DNA from: FCB group bacterium
Lineage (GTDB): Bacteria; Fidelibacterota; Marinisomatia; SCGC-AAA003-L08; JACNLC01
Direction of reading: 5' to 3'
DNA: 36,315 nucleotides
Assembly (NCBI GenBank): GCA_013152375.1
Contig: JAADGM010000142.1
Location: 1-36,315, forward strand
In this document: piece after piece, positions 8,203 through 16,972 of the stretch
Layout: each line of letters opens with the position of its first letter
Position numbering within the stretch: position 1 is the stretch's first letter
Position numbers and translations under genes: made by a program
The notes under the pieces: model-generated
Told to the model about the DNA's origin: nothing
The model's database searches: none
What the model saw: only the letters and a program-made list of their open reading frames with translations

Positions 8203-9360
8203 TCATTTTTTCAGGGTGATTCTGAAAATGGTTTCCCCGGGTTTTGAACGCACCAATCTAACGGAGCCTGAATGTATTTCTTCAACAATGCGCCGGGTCA
8301 GGCTCAACCCGAGTCCCCAACCCCGGGTTTTGGTGCTGAATCCCGGTCTGAAGATATTCCGTCTCAGGCTGCGGCTGATCCCCTGCCCGTTATCTCTGAT
8401 TTCCAGAATGGCCTGGCCGGGAAGTTCCTGTATTGTGATTTCAATTTTCCCGCCCCTCCGGTGGGTGGCATCGATAGCATTTTTGATCAGATTTTCGATG
8501 GCCCAGGAAATGAGCGTCTCTTCCGCTCTGATCTCAACAGCGGCACCTGATGTTTCAATCTTTACACCGGACCGGGAAGATACCCGGGACTGCATATAAT
8601 CGCAGACAGAGGCTGCAATGGTCATTAAATTGACCTTTTTAAATTGGGGCTTGGAACCTATTTTATGGAACCGGTCGGAGATTTCATTCAGACGATGGAT
8701 GTCCTGATCCATGCCCGCTATTAAGGCCGGCAGGTCCTCATCCCCATCCTCAAGCAGTTTCAGCCAGCCCAGAAGTGACGAGATGGGCGTTCCAAGTTGG
8801 TGGGCCGTTTCCCTCGCCATCCCGGCCCAGATGAAATTACGTTCACTCTTACGGATGAGTTGAAAGCCCAGAAATCCGAAGAGCACAAAGATCAGCACAC
8901 CCCCCACTTCAAAGTAGGGCAGCCACTGGATTTGACCTACGATTTCTGGGTCGCCAAAATGGATTTCACTGATCTGCTGCTCGTTCCAGATCACAGGCAG
9001 GGGGTCAAAAGCTTCGTCCATGCGAGCCTCAATGCGTTTTAATTCTTCCTGAAATTGAGGAGACCCCTCTTCTGCTTCAACGTTGATATTCTTATAGGCA
9101 TAGATCTCATCGGGATTGGTAATTATTATAGGAAAATTTATAGATGGAAGCAGGTAATCCATAACGTAGCGGATATCATTGCCTTCTGACTTATTAATGG
9201 CATCGGAATACGCTTTCGCGAGAAATTCAACCTGCTTGCGGGCATCTTTTCGAATTTCCTCGATGAGGAGCCAATTGCTCCAGACCACTGCCAGGATGAC
9301 CACGATCCCCAGGACGAACAGCCCTAATTTGATCTGGAAAGGTTTGGAGTGCAATCTCAT
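8203..9360 (-). CDS. Membrane sensor histidine kinase, orphan
   Basis: 385 residues. Two membrane segments (about 12-32 and 147-169) flank a short extracytoplasmic region of about 115 residues without a domain I recognise. The H box is ETAHQLGTP, with His187 as the expected phosphoacceptor; N box ENLIKNAIDAT (289-299), G1 DNGQGI (323-328) and G2 GWGLGLSL (347-354) are all intact, so the ATP-binding core should be active. The AHQLGTP form of the H box is common in kinases of Bacteroidetes and relatives. No HAMP domain is obvious. Its ATG overlaps the stop of the YfhO-like gene (ATGA, 4 bp), so it is probably translated with the glycan operon. No response regulator is in the window, so its partner is unknown. 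Confidence 0.92.
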   Translation of the reverse strand: MRLHSKPFQIKLGLFVLGIVVILAVVWSNWLLIEEIRKDARKQVEFLAKAYSDAINKSEGNDIRYVMDYLLPSINFPIIITNPDEIYAYKNINVEAEEGSPQFQEELKRIEARMDEAFDPLPVIWNEQQISEIHFGDPEIVGQIQWLPYFEVGGVLIFVLFGFLGFQLIRKSERNFIWAGMARETAHQLGTPISSLLGWLKLLEDGDEDLPALIAGMDQDIHRLNEISDRFHKIGSKPQFKKVNLMTIAASVCDYMQSRVSSRSGVKIETSGAAVEIRAEETLISWAIENLIKNAIDATHRRGGKIEITIQELPGQAILEIRDNGQGISRSLRRNIFRPGFSTKTRGWGLGLSLTRRIVEEIHSGSVRLVRSKPGETIFRITLKK

Positions 9361-11693
9361 TTTTTACGAAATACCGGAATAGCCAAAAAGGCCAATATGA
9401 GTGCCAGGCTGCTCCAGGAAATAATGGATCCGAGTTTCAGATCATTGGGTTTGAATTCCATGACGATCCGACTCGTTCCCGCTGGTAGATCCACACCCCG
9501 CAGTACGCCGTCCACTTCGTAAAGATCAACCCGGGAGCCGTTTACCGTCACCTCCCAGCCTTCGGGGTAATAAACCTCGCTGAAAACCAAAAATTGTGGT
9601 GTCTCGGCAGTTGCCGTTGCTTCAATGCGGTTCGGGGTCCGTGCTGTGATGGAAACCCGGGCTTGCTCTGTCGAAAAGGAAGTGTCGTCAACTTCTCTGT
9701 GGAGAAAGGCAGTTTTGACAGGATCAAATTCAGGAGCTTTCATCAACCGGTGCATCTCAGTCTGATCCTGCATGGATTGAATATTTTCCGTGAAAAAAGC
9801 TCTTGACAGATAATCTTTGAATTCATAGACATAGCAATTTACATAGGCTTCCTGAAACCAGAGTTTCCCACTAAAAACTTCCTTCAATGAGGGATGTCCT
9901 ATGGGGTCCGTTGAGAGAACATATTTGACATTGAGCAGTCTTAAAATGCCTTGAGAGCCAAGACCGACGGCGGTCATCAGTGTATTATAATTCTGTAGTT
10001 TTGCAGGGTGGTACCCGGTAACGCTCTCAATTTCAAAGGCAGCCCAGCGGTTTTCGTTCATGATTTTCCCCAGAGGCAATATACGAAAATCATCGGTGTC
10101 TTTTTTCAGGAACCGGATAACCTCGTCCTCCCTGAGATAGGATTTCACTTTACTGGTCTTCTGTAACGTCTGGGACCGAAGTGAGGCTTTGGACGGTTCG
10201 ATGATCCGATGATCCACCAGGGCCAGATCCAGCAATGATATCCCCAGCAGGATGGCCAAACCGATCTGTGGCTTCAGCAACCTTCGGAGTATGGCGAACA
10301 AGACTGCCAAACCGAGTAGCAGCAGACTGCTGATCACCCGCAGATCAGTTGCAATCAACCGTATTCGCAGATCACTGATCTGAGGATATTGCGAGGGAGG
10401 TAGGTGAAGACCTGCTGCCAGCGTTTTCCCGAAAAGAAAAACGAGAATGAGGATCGCACCGATAGCATACAGGATAAGCTGAAAGCGTCGGGTCAATCTG
10501 CCGGAGAACATCCGCTCACCCAATGCATCCAACCCCATGCCGGCCAACACTGCCATGCTGAACTGCGTGAGAATTAAAAACATGACCGGAACCCGGAATT
10601 TGTCGAAATATGGAAACCAGTTGTAAAAAAGTCCGTACAGAAAGAGGTGTTTACCGAATGACAGAAACAGTGCAAAGAGGGCGGTGAGAAGCAAAATAAG
10701 ACTTAGTGCCCCTCTGTACCGGATGACCCCGAAAACAGCTAATCCCAGGACAAAAATGCCCATGTAATTGGGATAGTCGGTGAAGGGCATACTGCCCCAG
10801 TAGGCCGGTCCGCCAAAACCATAAAAGGAGGGAATCAGGAAAGTCATCATCTCACCAAAGCTGAAGGACCAGCCGGTAGCATACTCAAATCCGGTACCGC
10901 CGCCGGTACCGCCGCGAATGGACCATGGAGCATAGGTTGAAACAGGCAGATATATGACGAGCGCCAGGCCCACCGCCAATGCCAGACCCGCGAATGCGAG
11001 ACCGATAAAACGAAACTGCGGCCAGTTCTTATTTTTGATCATGATGACGATTTGTATGAGCAGATACAGCCCAACCATCAGCCAGGTGTAATAGGCAATC
11101 TGGACATGAGCTCGCTGCAGCTGCAGCCCTGCCAGCAGCGCCAGGATTGCCGCATGGAAAATGTCAGGCCGTGCTTTCAGCCTGACCAGCGCCCACAGAA
11201 CCCAGGGGATGTAGGCGGCTGTCATCATTTGACTACCATGCCCGAAAACGATCATGGTGATGAGATAGGGTGTCAGCATAAAAGAAAATCCGCCGAAGAG
11301 GGCACTCAGTTTTGACGTCCCGATCTCCCGCAAAAGTACATAAACCCCCAGCCCTGCCAGTACATAATGCAAAAGGTAGGTCCAGAACCAGGGCATTCCA
11401 ATTTTTTTCAGAGCCGTAAAAATATGATTTGGGAGATAATAGTGTGAGATATTCTGAAATGAATGTACGGAGGGTAGCCCGCTGAAAATCCAGGGCAGCC
11501 AGAGAGGATATTCACCGGTCTCCTGCTGTGACAGGTGAATACCCTGAGCGATAGCTTTGGGGGAAAGAGAGTCCGCCGTAACGAATTCACTGGTTCCCAG
11601 GGCTGCTTTATTGAAGAGGACCACCATGACAATCAGCAGGACAATTCCTGCAACGGCATATTCCTTCAGATTCCTGATATATTTTTTTTCCAC
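9357..11693 (-). CDS. YfhO-family multipass membrane protein (probable glycosyltransferase)
   Basis: 778 residues with a dozen or so hydrophobic segments and a soluble C-terminal part. The C-terminal region has the YfhO signature order: RIEATATAETPQFLVFSE, YYPEGWEVTVNG, then DLPAGTSRIVMEFKP and a last membrane helix. YfhO proteins are GT-C-like and in Bacillus and Listeria help glycosylate lipoteichoic or wall teichoic acid using lipid-linked sugars; in Gram-negatives their substrate is mostly unknown. The start is GTG at 11693, with AAAGAAAG at the end of the preceding flippase gene as ribosome site and a gap of 6 bp. Position next to the flippase suggests it acts on the periplasmic side on a glycan flipped by it. 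Confidence 0.85.
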   Translation of the reverse strand: MEKKYIRNLKEYAVAGIVLLIVMVVLFNKAALGTSEFVTADSLSPKAIAQGIHLSQQETGEYPLWLPWIFSGLPSVHSFQNISHYYLPNHIFTALKKIGMPWFWTYLLHYVLAGLGVYVLLREIGTSKLSALFGGFSFMLTPYLITMIVFGHGSQMMTAAYIPWVLWALVRLKARPDIFHAAILALLAGLQLQRAHVQIAYYTWLMVGLYLLIQIVIMIKNKNWPQFRFIGLAFAGLALAVGLALVIYLPVSTYAPWSIRGGTGGGTGFEYATGWSFSFGEMMTFLIPSFYGFGGPAYWGSMPFTDYPNYMGIFVLGLAVFGVIRYRGALSLILLLTALFALFLSFGKHLFLYGLFYNWFPYFDKFRVPVMFLILTQFSMAVLAGMGLDALGERMFSGRLTRRFQLILYAIGAILILVFLFGKTLAAGLHLPPSQYPQISDLRIRLIATDLRVISSLLLLGLAVLFAILRRLLKPQIGLAILLGISLLDLALVDHRIIEPSKASLRSQTLQKTSKVKSYLREDEVIRFLKKDTDDFRILPLGKIMNENRWAAFEIESVTGYHPAKLQNYNTLMTAVGLGSQGILRLLNVKYVLSTDPIGHPSLKEVFSGKLWFQEAYVNCYVYEFKDYLSRAFFTENIQSMQDQTEMHRLMKAPEFDPVKTAFLHREVDDTSFSTEQARVSITARTPNRIEATATAETPQFLVFSEVYYPEGWEVTVNGSRVDLYEVDGVLRGVDLPAGTSRIVMEFKPNDLKLGSIISWSSLALILAFLAIPVFRKK

Positions 11694-11699
11694 AGGCAG

Positions 11700-13193
11700 T
11701 TACTTTCTTTGCAATAATTGTATCATTGAGCGAATCACTTCCAAATCGTCATCATCCAGTTTCAGGGCATAAATTACACAGCCGTAAACCAGTCCTGCAA
11801 CGAACATCACGGTCATGAGGGTCAGAACAGTATGCCAGGGTGCTACGAAAGGCCTCATAAAGTACAGGATCACAGTTGTGAGGGCGGCTGCAGCCATAGG
11901 CTTGATAAGTTTCAGTTGGAAGGGATGTAATTTCACAATGGTTTTGCATTCCACAATTCGCAGCGCTGCAAGCAGCAGCATGGCCCCTACAGTACCCCAG
12001 GCGGCCCCTATGAGACCCATGCGGGGGATGAGAACCGCATTGAGCAGGATATTTAGCCCGGCAGCGGCTATGATGTTGTAAAGATTCAGTGTAGTCCGAC
12101 CGATCATCACCAGCAGCGACCCGCCTATACCGGTGAGAGACTGTACCAGAATAGCAATCGCAAGAATTTGTACTACATCTTTACCGGCCACAAATCGGGG
12201 ACCGAAGAGCAACATTACTTTTGCAGGATAGAGCACCAAAACGATGACAAAGGGCTGGGCAAAGGTAAATATCCAGCGGAAAACCAGCTTGAACAGGCGG
12301 CCCATTTCCGCAAAATCTTTCTTCGCATACAGTTCGGAGATCATGGGTGAGAATATTCCGTTGAATGCCAGCATGAACATGCGAATGATTCCCATGGTTC
12401 GTACAGCGGGGTGATAGAGTCCAACCTGCTCGGAATCGAGGTAAATCCCCAGCATGATGATGTCAATCCAGTGCATCAAGGTGCTGATGATGGTCATGAA
12501 CATGAGCGGTGAGGAGAATTTAAGGAGTTCCGTATCAACATGCCCTGAAAGGATGTCGCTGGCTTTGACGCCGGTGAGTTCCTTTAAAAATTTCCAGATG
12601 AACCAAAGACTGATCACCGATGCCAAAAGGACCGGCAGTACCAGCCCTGCCTTTTTGGGTAAAAACCAATAGCAGACTGCAAGACCCGCCAGCAGTACTG
12701 TGGGCTGGATGATCTGCGTGACGGTTACCTTGTATTTGAGCAGTTTGTAACCCTGCGTAGCAAAACCCATGATATTCATCAGAACGCCCAGGGGCAGGCT
12801 CACAGCGAAAAGCACAAGCAGTATACTTAGATAGGAGTCTTCATGAAAAACATAACGGGTGAGAATTCCCGAGAACCCCATCTGCAGCAGCATGACAACC
12901 AGGGCACAGCAGAGCCCTATTTTGACTGCTGTCGAGATTGATGTCAGCACACGATTTTCATCCTGCAGGCTGCGGTAATAGCTCACGAACCGCAGGATGC
13001 CCCGGTCCAGTCCAAGCGTCGCCACAACACTGGTGATGCGGGTCACGGCATTGGCAAGGGCGTACAATCCCAGTAACTGGGGTCCTACCCAGCGGGAAAG
13101 CAGGCCGATGAACAGGAAGCGCGTGAATCCGCCGTAGGATTCACCGAACAGCGTGATGCCAGCCTCTTTGGCGATCTTCGTGGGGGTGTTCAA
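11700..13193 (-). CDS. Wzx/MATE-like oligosaccharide flippase
   Basis: 497 residues with about 12-14 hydrophobic segments spread along the whole length, as in the MVF/MATE-like polysaccharide transporter family. The N-terminus (AKEAGITLFGESYGGFTRF) and the central FSSPLMFMTIISTLMHWIDI region with MLGIYLDSEQVGLYHPA are typical of Wzx-type flippases, which move undecaprenyl-linked oligosaccharides across the inner membrane. The start codon appears to be TTG at 13193, overlapping the TGA of the upstream gene as TTGA, which suggests coupled translation. The last residues are soluble and acidic. The family call is firm; the substrate is not known. Confidence 0.88.
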   Translation of the reverse strand: MNTPTKIAKEAGITLFGESYGGFTRFLFIGLLSRWVGPQLLGLYALANAVTRITSVVATLGLDRGILRFVSYYRSLQDENRVLTSISTAVKIGLCCALVVMLLQMGFSGILTRYVFHEDSYLSILLVLFAVSLPLGVLMNIMGFATQGYKLLKYKVTVTQIIQPTVLLAGLAVCYWFLPKKAGLVLPVLLASVISLWFIWKFLKELTGVKASDILSGHVDTELLKFSSPLMFMTIISTLMHWIDIIMLGIYLDSEQVGLYHPAVRTMGIIRMFMLAFNGIFSPMISELYAKKDFAEMGRLFKLVFRWIFTFAQPFVIVLVLYPAKVMLLFGPRFVAGKDVVQILAIAILVQSLTGIGGSLLVMIGRTTLNLYNIIAAAGLNILLNAVLIPRMGLIGAAWGTVGAMLLLAALRIVECKTIVKLHPFQLKLIKPMAAAALTTVILYFMRPFVAPWHTVLTLMTVMFVAGLVYGCVIYALKLDDDDLEVIRSMIQLLQRK

Positions 13194-14428
13194 TGAATCC
13201 CTGAATGTTTTTGTTCAAGCAGGGTACCGGTCAAACCCACAATTCGTTCACAGGCTTTGGTATCCAGGTGAGAATACCAGCGGTTTATGGCGGACCTGCG
13301 TTCAGTCTTATAATTATCTTCACCCCGTGATATGGCCTGCAGATGCTGAAAAACTGCTTCCCAGTCCATACATTTCGGACCCGGAGTTGCGCTTTCATAA
13401 GCTTCGTATAATTCCCGGTCGTCATTCAGATAATCCGCCAGGTCAAAAGGAGTAAAAATGATAGGACGATCCAATACGAGAAAATCAAAGAACACGCTGG
13501 AATAATCCGTGATGAGGATATCCACAAAAGGAAGAACGAGGTTGATGTCTTCGGAATCATCACTTTTCAGCAAACGGATGTCTCCCCCAGCAGATTGCAG
13601 TATTTCTGGAAGCATCTGATTCTGTTCGTGATAGTAGTGCATTTTTATCAGGAAGATGGCTCCTGTCTCTCGAAGGGTTTTGTTTGCCAGCGCTGTGGGA
13701 AATTCCGCAAAGAGATCTGTCTGCCCAGCCCCCAGATTCCGGTGTGTCGGTGCAAAAAGGATGACCTTTTTATCCGGAGGAATTCCTGCAAGCACTTGTT
13801 CTCGCAGGAGTTTCGGCTGCAGAATTACGTCTGTGCGGGGACTTCCCGTTTCAGAGATCGTTTGCCGTGAAGTTCGAAAAGCCGTTAAGAGTCGTTGGGT
13901 CATTGCAGGTGATGTTGAGATGATCAGATCCGATTCTTCTTTCAGAAACGGGAAAACGCTGAACGACAGTTTCTGCACAATTTTCAGCAGCCGTGAAGCG
14001 GGCTGATAAAAGTTTTTTTCATCGTCATAGTGAATCTTTTTCAGGGGAATACCATGCCAGCACTGAATCCTGAATGCTCCTACAACGGCATAGCGGTTCA
14101 CGTCGGCATAGCCCGTATTCACGAAGACGGCACCCGCCCGGGCACAATACCAGAAACCCAAAAGTGAATTAATTCCGTATACGCGGCAGTTCTCAGTACG
14201 CAGACGCCTGACGAGTTTTTTGTCATGTGTGAGCCAAACTGCCCTGATACCGGGCAGATGTTCAATTACATATTCAAAAAGGTAGCGGGGACTGTCACCA
14301 TAGCGATTGCCAAACCAGGCCCCGAAGACCCAAATGTCCTTGCGCCTGGGGATCAGCTGCCCGAGTAAAAAAACAGGCCACGATAGAGCGCCCAGCAGAA
14401 TTTTTTTTATAATACGGGAGCGGTGCAT
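13190..14428 (-). CDS. CDP-glycerol glycerophosphotransferase-like (TagB/TagF family) enzyme
   Basis: 412 residues matching the Glyphos_transf family in motif order: WHGIPLKKIHYDD at about 124-136, PTHRNLG at 228-233, ITDYSSVFFDFLVLDRP at about 306-322 followed by TPFDLADYLNDDR. A hydrophobic patch near residues 10-25 may associate with the membrane, as in TagB/TagF. Family members transfer glycerol phosphate or ribitol phosphate from CDP-alditols, or act as related glycosyl/phosphoglycosyl transferases in capsules of Gram-negatives. No CDP-glycerol synthase gene is in the window, so the donor is uncertain. The gene lies 25 bp after the LamG gene and overlaps the flippase gene by 4 bp. Its ribosome site is weak. 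Confidence 0.85.
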   Translation of the reverse strand: MHRSRIIKKILLGALSWPVFLLGQLIPRRKDIWVFGAWFGNRYGDSPRYLFEYVIEHLPGIRAVWLTHDKKLVRRLRTENCRVYGINSLLGFWYCARAGAVFVNTGYADVNRYAVVGAFRIQCWHGIPLKKIHYDDEKNFYQPASRLLKIVQKLSFSVFPFLKEESDLIISTSPAMTQRLLTAFRTSRQTISETGSPRTDVILQPKLLREQVLAGIPPDKKVILFAPTHRNLGAGQTDLFAEFPTALANKTLRETGAIFLIKMHYYHEQNQMLPEILQSAGGDIRLLKSDDSEDINLVLPFVDILITDYSSVFFDFLVLDRPIIFTPFDLADYLNDDRELYEAYESATPGPKCMDWEAVFQHLQAISRGEDNYKTERRSAINRWYSHLDTKACERIVGLTGTLLEQKHSGIH

Positions 14429-14453
14429 GGGGAAATAATGTTAAAAACCCAGC

Positions 14454-15275
14454 CTAATTATCGGGATGCAGGATTTCGTAGAGGATAAGGATAATGTCAA
14501 AGATATTTACGACCCCATCACTATTTACATCACCATTATCACTAATATCAACCAACTGGAAGAGAGTCGTAATTTCTTCACCTGTAAGCGCCCGATCGTA
14601 AATTCGCAGTTCATCTATCTTCCCATCGAAATACTCAAAGCCTGTTGAAGGCAGGTCTCCTTCCGAAGCTTCTGCGCCAATAAGCAGTGAATTATCGAAA
14701 TTATATTGTATATTTGCAGGATAATCCAACGAATTCGTATCAACCAGAATTCCATTTATATATAAATAGGCAGTTTGACCGTCAAAAACTCCGATGATAT
14801 GCAGCCAACCCGGTAACAGATGACTCTGGTGAATTTTGGCCGTTAAATAGGTTCCATTGATATTTACAGTAAAAAACAGATGATTTATCGCACCGGCTAA
14901 AGAACCATTTATACCCAGACTATATCCACCCTCCTGTGTTTTTGAAAGAATTTTAACAGGAGCGGAATACTCTGACCAATGATCGCAATAAGCCCAAACC
15001 GAAATTGTCAGTTGATCCTCAGGAGCAAGTACAGTCGAAAATGGAATCTCAATATAGGCATCTGTTCCATTGAACAATAAGGCTGATTCTTCATTCATGA
15101 AATAATCCGCTACCGGAGTCGCACCGTGATTATTCCCGTCGTTATTCATGGCACTATGGTCAAAAGCATTCCCGTTAAGTGGATAGTATCCAACGAGCCC
15201 TGCGTCAATATCACGTTGCCCAAATAACAGTCCGGCAGTGATAATGAAACTGACTAATAGCTTCTTTATAATCAT
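14454..15275 (-). CDS. Exported LamG-domain protein with a single dockerin-like tail
   Basis: 273 residues. A signal peptide (MIIKKLLVSFIITAGLLFG) is followed by a LamG/concanavalin-like fold at about 25-235: GLVGYYPLNGNAFDHS, ALLFNGTDAYIEIP, LTISVWAY, YLYINGILVDT and KIDELRIYDRALTGEEI. These domains often bind carbohydrate. The last 25 residues (GDVNSDGVVNIFDIILI) form only one of the two calcium loops of a dockerin and the protein then stops, with no sorting domain, so it may be truncated. The ATG at 15275 has a perfect AGGAGGT site, the strongest in this operon, 12 bp after the sulfotransferase stop. Base composition is AT-richer than most of the operon. Role in the glycan locus unknown. 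Confidence 0.85.
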   Translation of the reverse strand: MIIKKLLVSFIITAGLLFGQRDIDAGLVGYYPLNGNAFDHSAMNNDGNNHGATPVADYFMNEESALLFNGTDAYIEIPFSTVLAPEDQLTISVWAYCDHWSEYSAPVKILSKTQEGGYSLGINGSLAGAINHLFFTVNINGTYLTAKIHQSHLLPGWLHIIGVFDGQTAYLYINGILVDTNSLDYPANIQYNFDNSLLIGAEASEGDLPSTGFEYFDGKIDELRIYDRALTGEEITTLFQLVDISDNGDVNSDGVVNIFDIILILYEILHPDN

Positions 15276-15287
15276 TTTTACCTCCTA

Positions 15288-16229
15288 CTAATAATTATTT
15301 TTCCAGGCTGACAGGTCCTTTTTTAAAATCTCTTCTAACTGATCAATTACAGATCTGAACTCATTTTGAAGTGCGAATCGGACATCTTCAGCCAAATCGG
15401 TTCGTTTTGTTCGTCGTGAATTCAGGTCATATAATAATTTTGTTATCCCGAGAGGTTTACTGATAAATCGTGCTCTGAACTTACCCAAAGGCATTGCACT
15501 AGACTTTAGCATATTTCTAACGATCTTTGAACGTGTATCCTTATGGGGGTTTTTTCTTGCGATGTTCGGTAGGAAATTATCATCTACCCCAAGGAAAGTT
15601 AAAGTAGTTTTATAAATTTTCTTTATATCCGAAATAAACTGAAAAAACAAAATGATTATAACATTTTTATCACCAAAAATATTTAGATAGGACTGAATCT
15701 GCTCAGGCAATCTGTAAACATAGGTTTTATATAACAATTTTTCAATCAAATCGATCTGTTTCGGTAATTTTTCTCCGTTCAGTCGATATTCCTCAAGCTT
15801 CAGTGCCTTCATAAAATCCACTTCGGTTTCATTACCGCTGTAAACATACCTTGAATGCAGCGAATATATCATATCAACAGGGTTTCTTAGCATTATGATG
15901 ATTTTCGAGGCCGGATTAAACTTATAAATCTCATGCGGAGCACTTTTTGAAAATAAGTAATGCGGTGAAGCTTCCCCAATTATTTTCTGGTTTTTTACGT
16001 ATGAAAAAAGTGCGAGATATTCTTCAAGCGTATAATTATACATACTCCCGGTTCTGGTAAGGTCCCTACCAAAATAATGAGGTTCTTTGGTCTCGGTAAA
16101 AAAAATTTCAGGGTGCTGTTTTAAATAAGAGTACAGCGATGTCGTCCCACATCTTGGCGCTCCGACTATGAACAGATTGGGCTTCCTAACATTTTTCCTG
16201 AGTTTGCCGTAGGCCACTATCGGTTCCAA
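15288..16229 (-). CDS. PAPS-dependent sulfotransferase-domain protein
   Basis: About 313 residues. The 5'-phosphosulfate loop is GAPRCGTTSLYSYL (about 23-36) and the 3'-phosphate region is IIIMLRNPVDMIYSLHSRY, with Arg115 and Ser123 in the expected places. FFTETKEPHYFG after the loop is typical of heparan-sulfate-type and bacterial sulfotransferases. It should move sulfate from PAPS to a sugar or other hydroxyl/amine of the surface glycan. The frame opens with TTG at 16229, 13 bp inside the previous gene; a GTG at 16217 overlapping that gene's stop as TAGTG is an equally good start and would remove four residues. The gene is visibly AT-rich with many Lys, Ile and Asn codons, unlike the glycosyltransferases around it, which suggests separate acquisition. 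Confidence 0.88.
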   Translation of the reverse strand: MEPIVAYGKLRKNVRKPNLFIVGAPRCGTTSLYSYLKQHPEIFFTETKEPHYFGRDLTRTGSMYNYTLEEYLALFSYVKNQKIIGEASPHYLFSKSAPHEIYKFNPASKIIIMLRNPVDMIYSLHSRYVYSGNETEVDFMKALKLEEYRLNGEKLPKQIDLIEKLLYKTYVYRLPEQIQSYLNIFGDKNVIIILFFQFISDIKKIYKTTLTFLGVDDNFLPNIARKNPHKDTRSKIVRNMLKSSAMPLGKFRARFISKPLGITKLLYDLNSRRTKRTDLAEDVRFALQNEFRSVIDQLEEILKKDLSAWKNNY

Positions 16230-16972
16230 ACCTGTTTTTTGTAAAGCCGTGCCCTGGAAATCAGTTTGCGGATATTTTTTTGAAGCGACAGATTACCGCC
16301 TGTTGAGGCCGACACACGATGCTGAATATGAGCGGAGTGGATCATATAACACCTGGCACCTCTGTCCCTGGCACGAAGACACAGATCCACATCTTCGGCA
16401 TACATGCCAAAACCTTCGTCGAACCCCCCCAGTTCTTCAAACAGTACCGGTGTGATCATGAGACAGCATCCGGTGATATAATCAGTCTGGATGTCCCGGG
16501 AATATCGAGATGAGTCCCTTTGACGGATACCGATATGAGCTATCCGCAACCCCTGCATACTAACTCTGCCGCCTGCATACCAGATGATTTCGGGTTTTTC
16601 CGCATAGAAAATTTTTACACCGAAGATGTTCCTGCGGCCATATTTTTCAGCGGCTGCAGCCAGATGAGCTAAGAAATCAGGGGCTACCAGCGTGTCATTG
16701 TTCAGCAGTACATAAAAATCCGTCTGGTCACCTGCCAACCGCGCAATCGCCCGGTTGTAGCCCCCGGCATAACCGTAGTTCCGATCAAGTGTCAACAGTT
16801 CTATATCAGGATGCGCAGCCCTGATCAATTCTACCGAATTATCGGAAGAACCATTATCGATAACGGACACGGAATAATTGGCATAGTTCACTTTCTTCAG
16901 AGAATCAAGGCAGTCCATCGTCAACTTGGCGCCGTTCCAGTTCAGGACCATTATTTTAAAAGAGAGTATCAT
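16217..16972 (-). CDS. Family 2 glycosyltransferase (rhamnosyltransferase-like)
   Basis: 251 residues with a GT-A fold: VLNWNGAKLTMDCLDSL at the N-terminus, IDNGSSDNS (38-46), the nucleotide/metal motif LLNNDT (89-94) and GFDEGFGMYAEDVDLCLRAR (184-203) holding the probable catalytic acid region. This NWNG...NNDT...EDVDLC arrangement is common in rhamnosyl- and galactofuranosyl-type transferases of O-antigen loci. The ATG overlaps the stop of the GT4 gene by 4 bp. The C-terminus is short (KQVWNR), so it is likely a soluble or peripheral cytoplasmic enzyme. The donor sugar cannot be read from the sequence. Confidence 0.9.
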   Translation of the reverse strand: MILSFKIMVLNWNGAKLTMDCLDSLKKVNYANYSVSVIDNGSSDNSVELIRAAHPDIELLTLDRNYGYAGGYNRAIARLAGDQTDFYVLLNNDTLVAPDFLAHLAAAAEKYGRRNIFGVKIFYAEKPEIIWYAGGRVSMQGLRIAHIGIRQRDSSRYSRDIQTDYITGCCLMITPVLFEELGGFDEGFGMYAEDVDLCLRARDRGARCYMIHSAHIQHRVSASTGGNLSLQKNIRKLISRARLYKKQVWNR

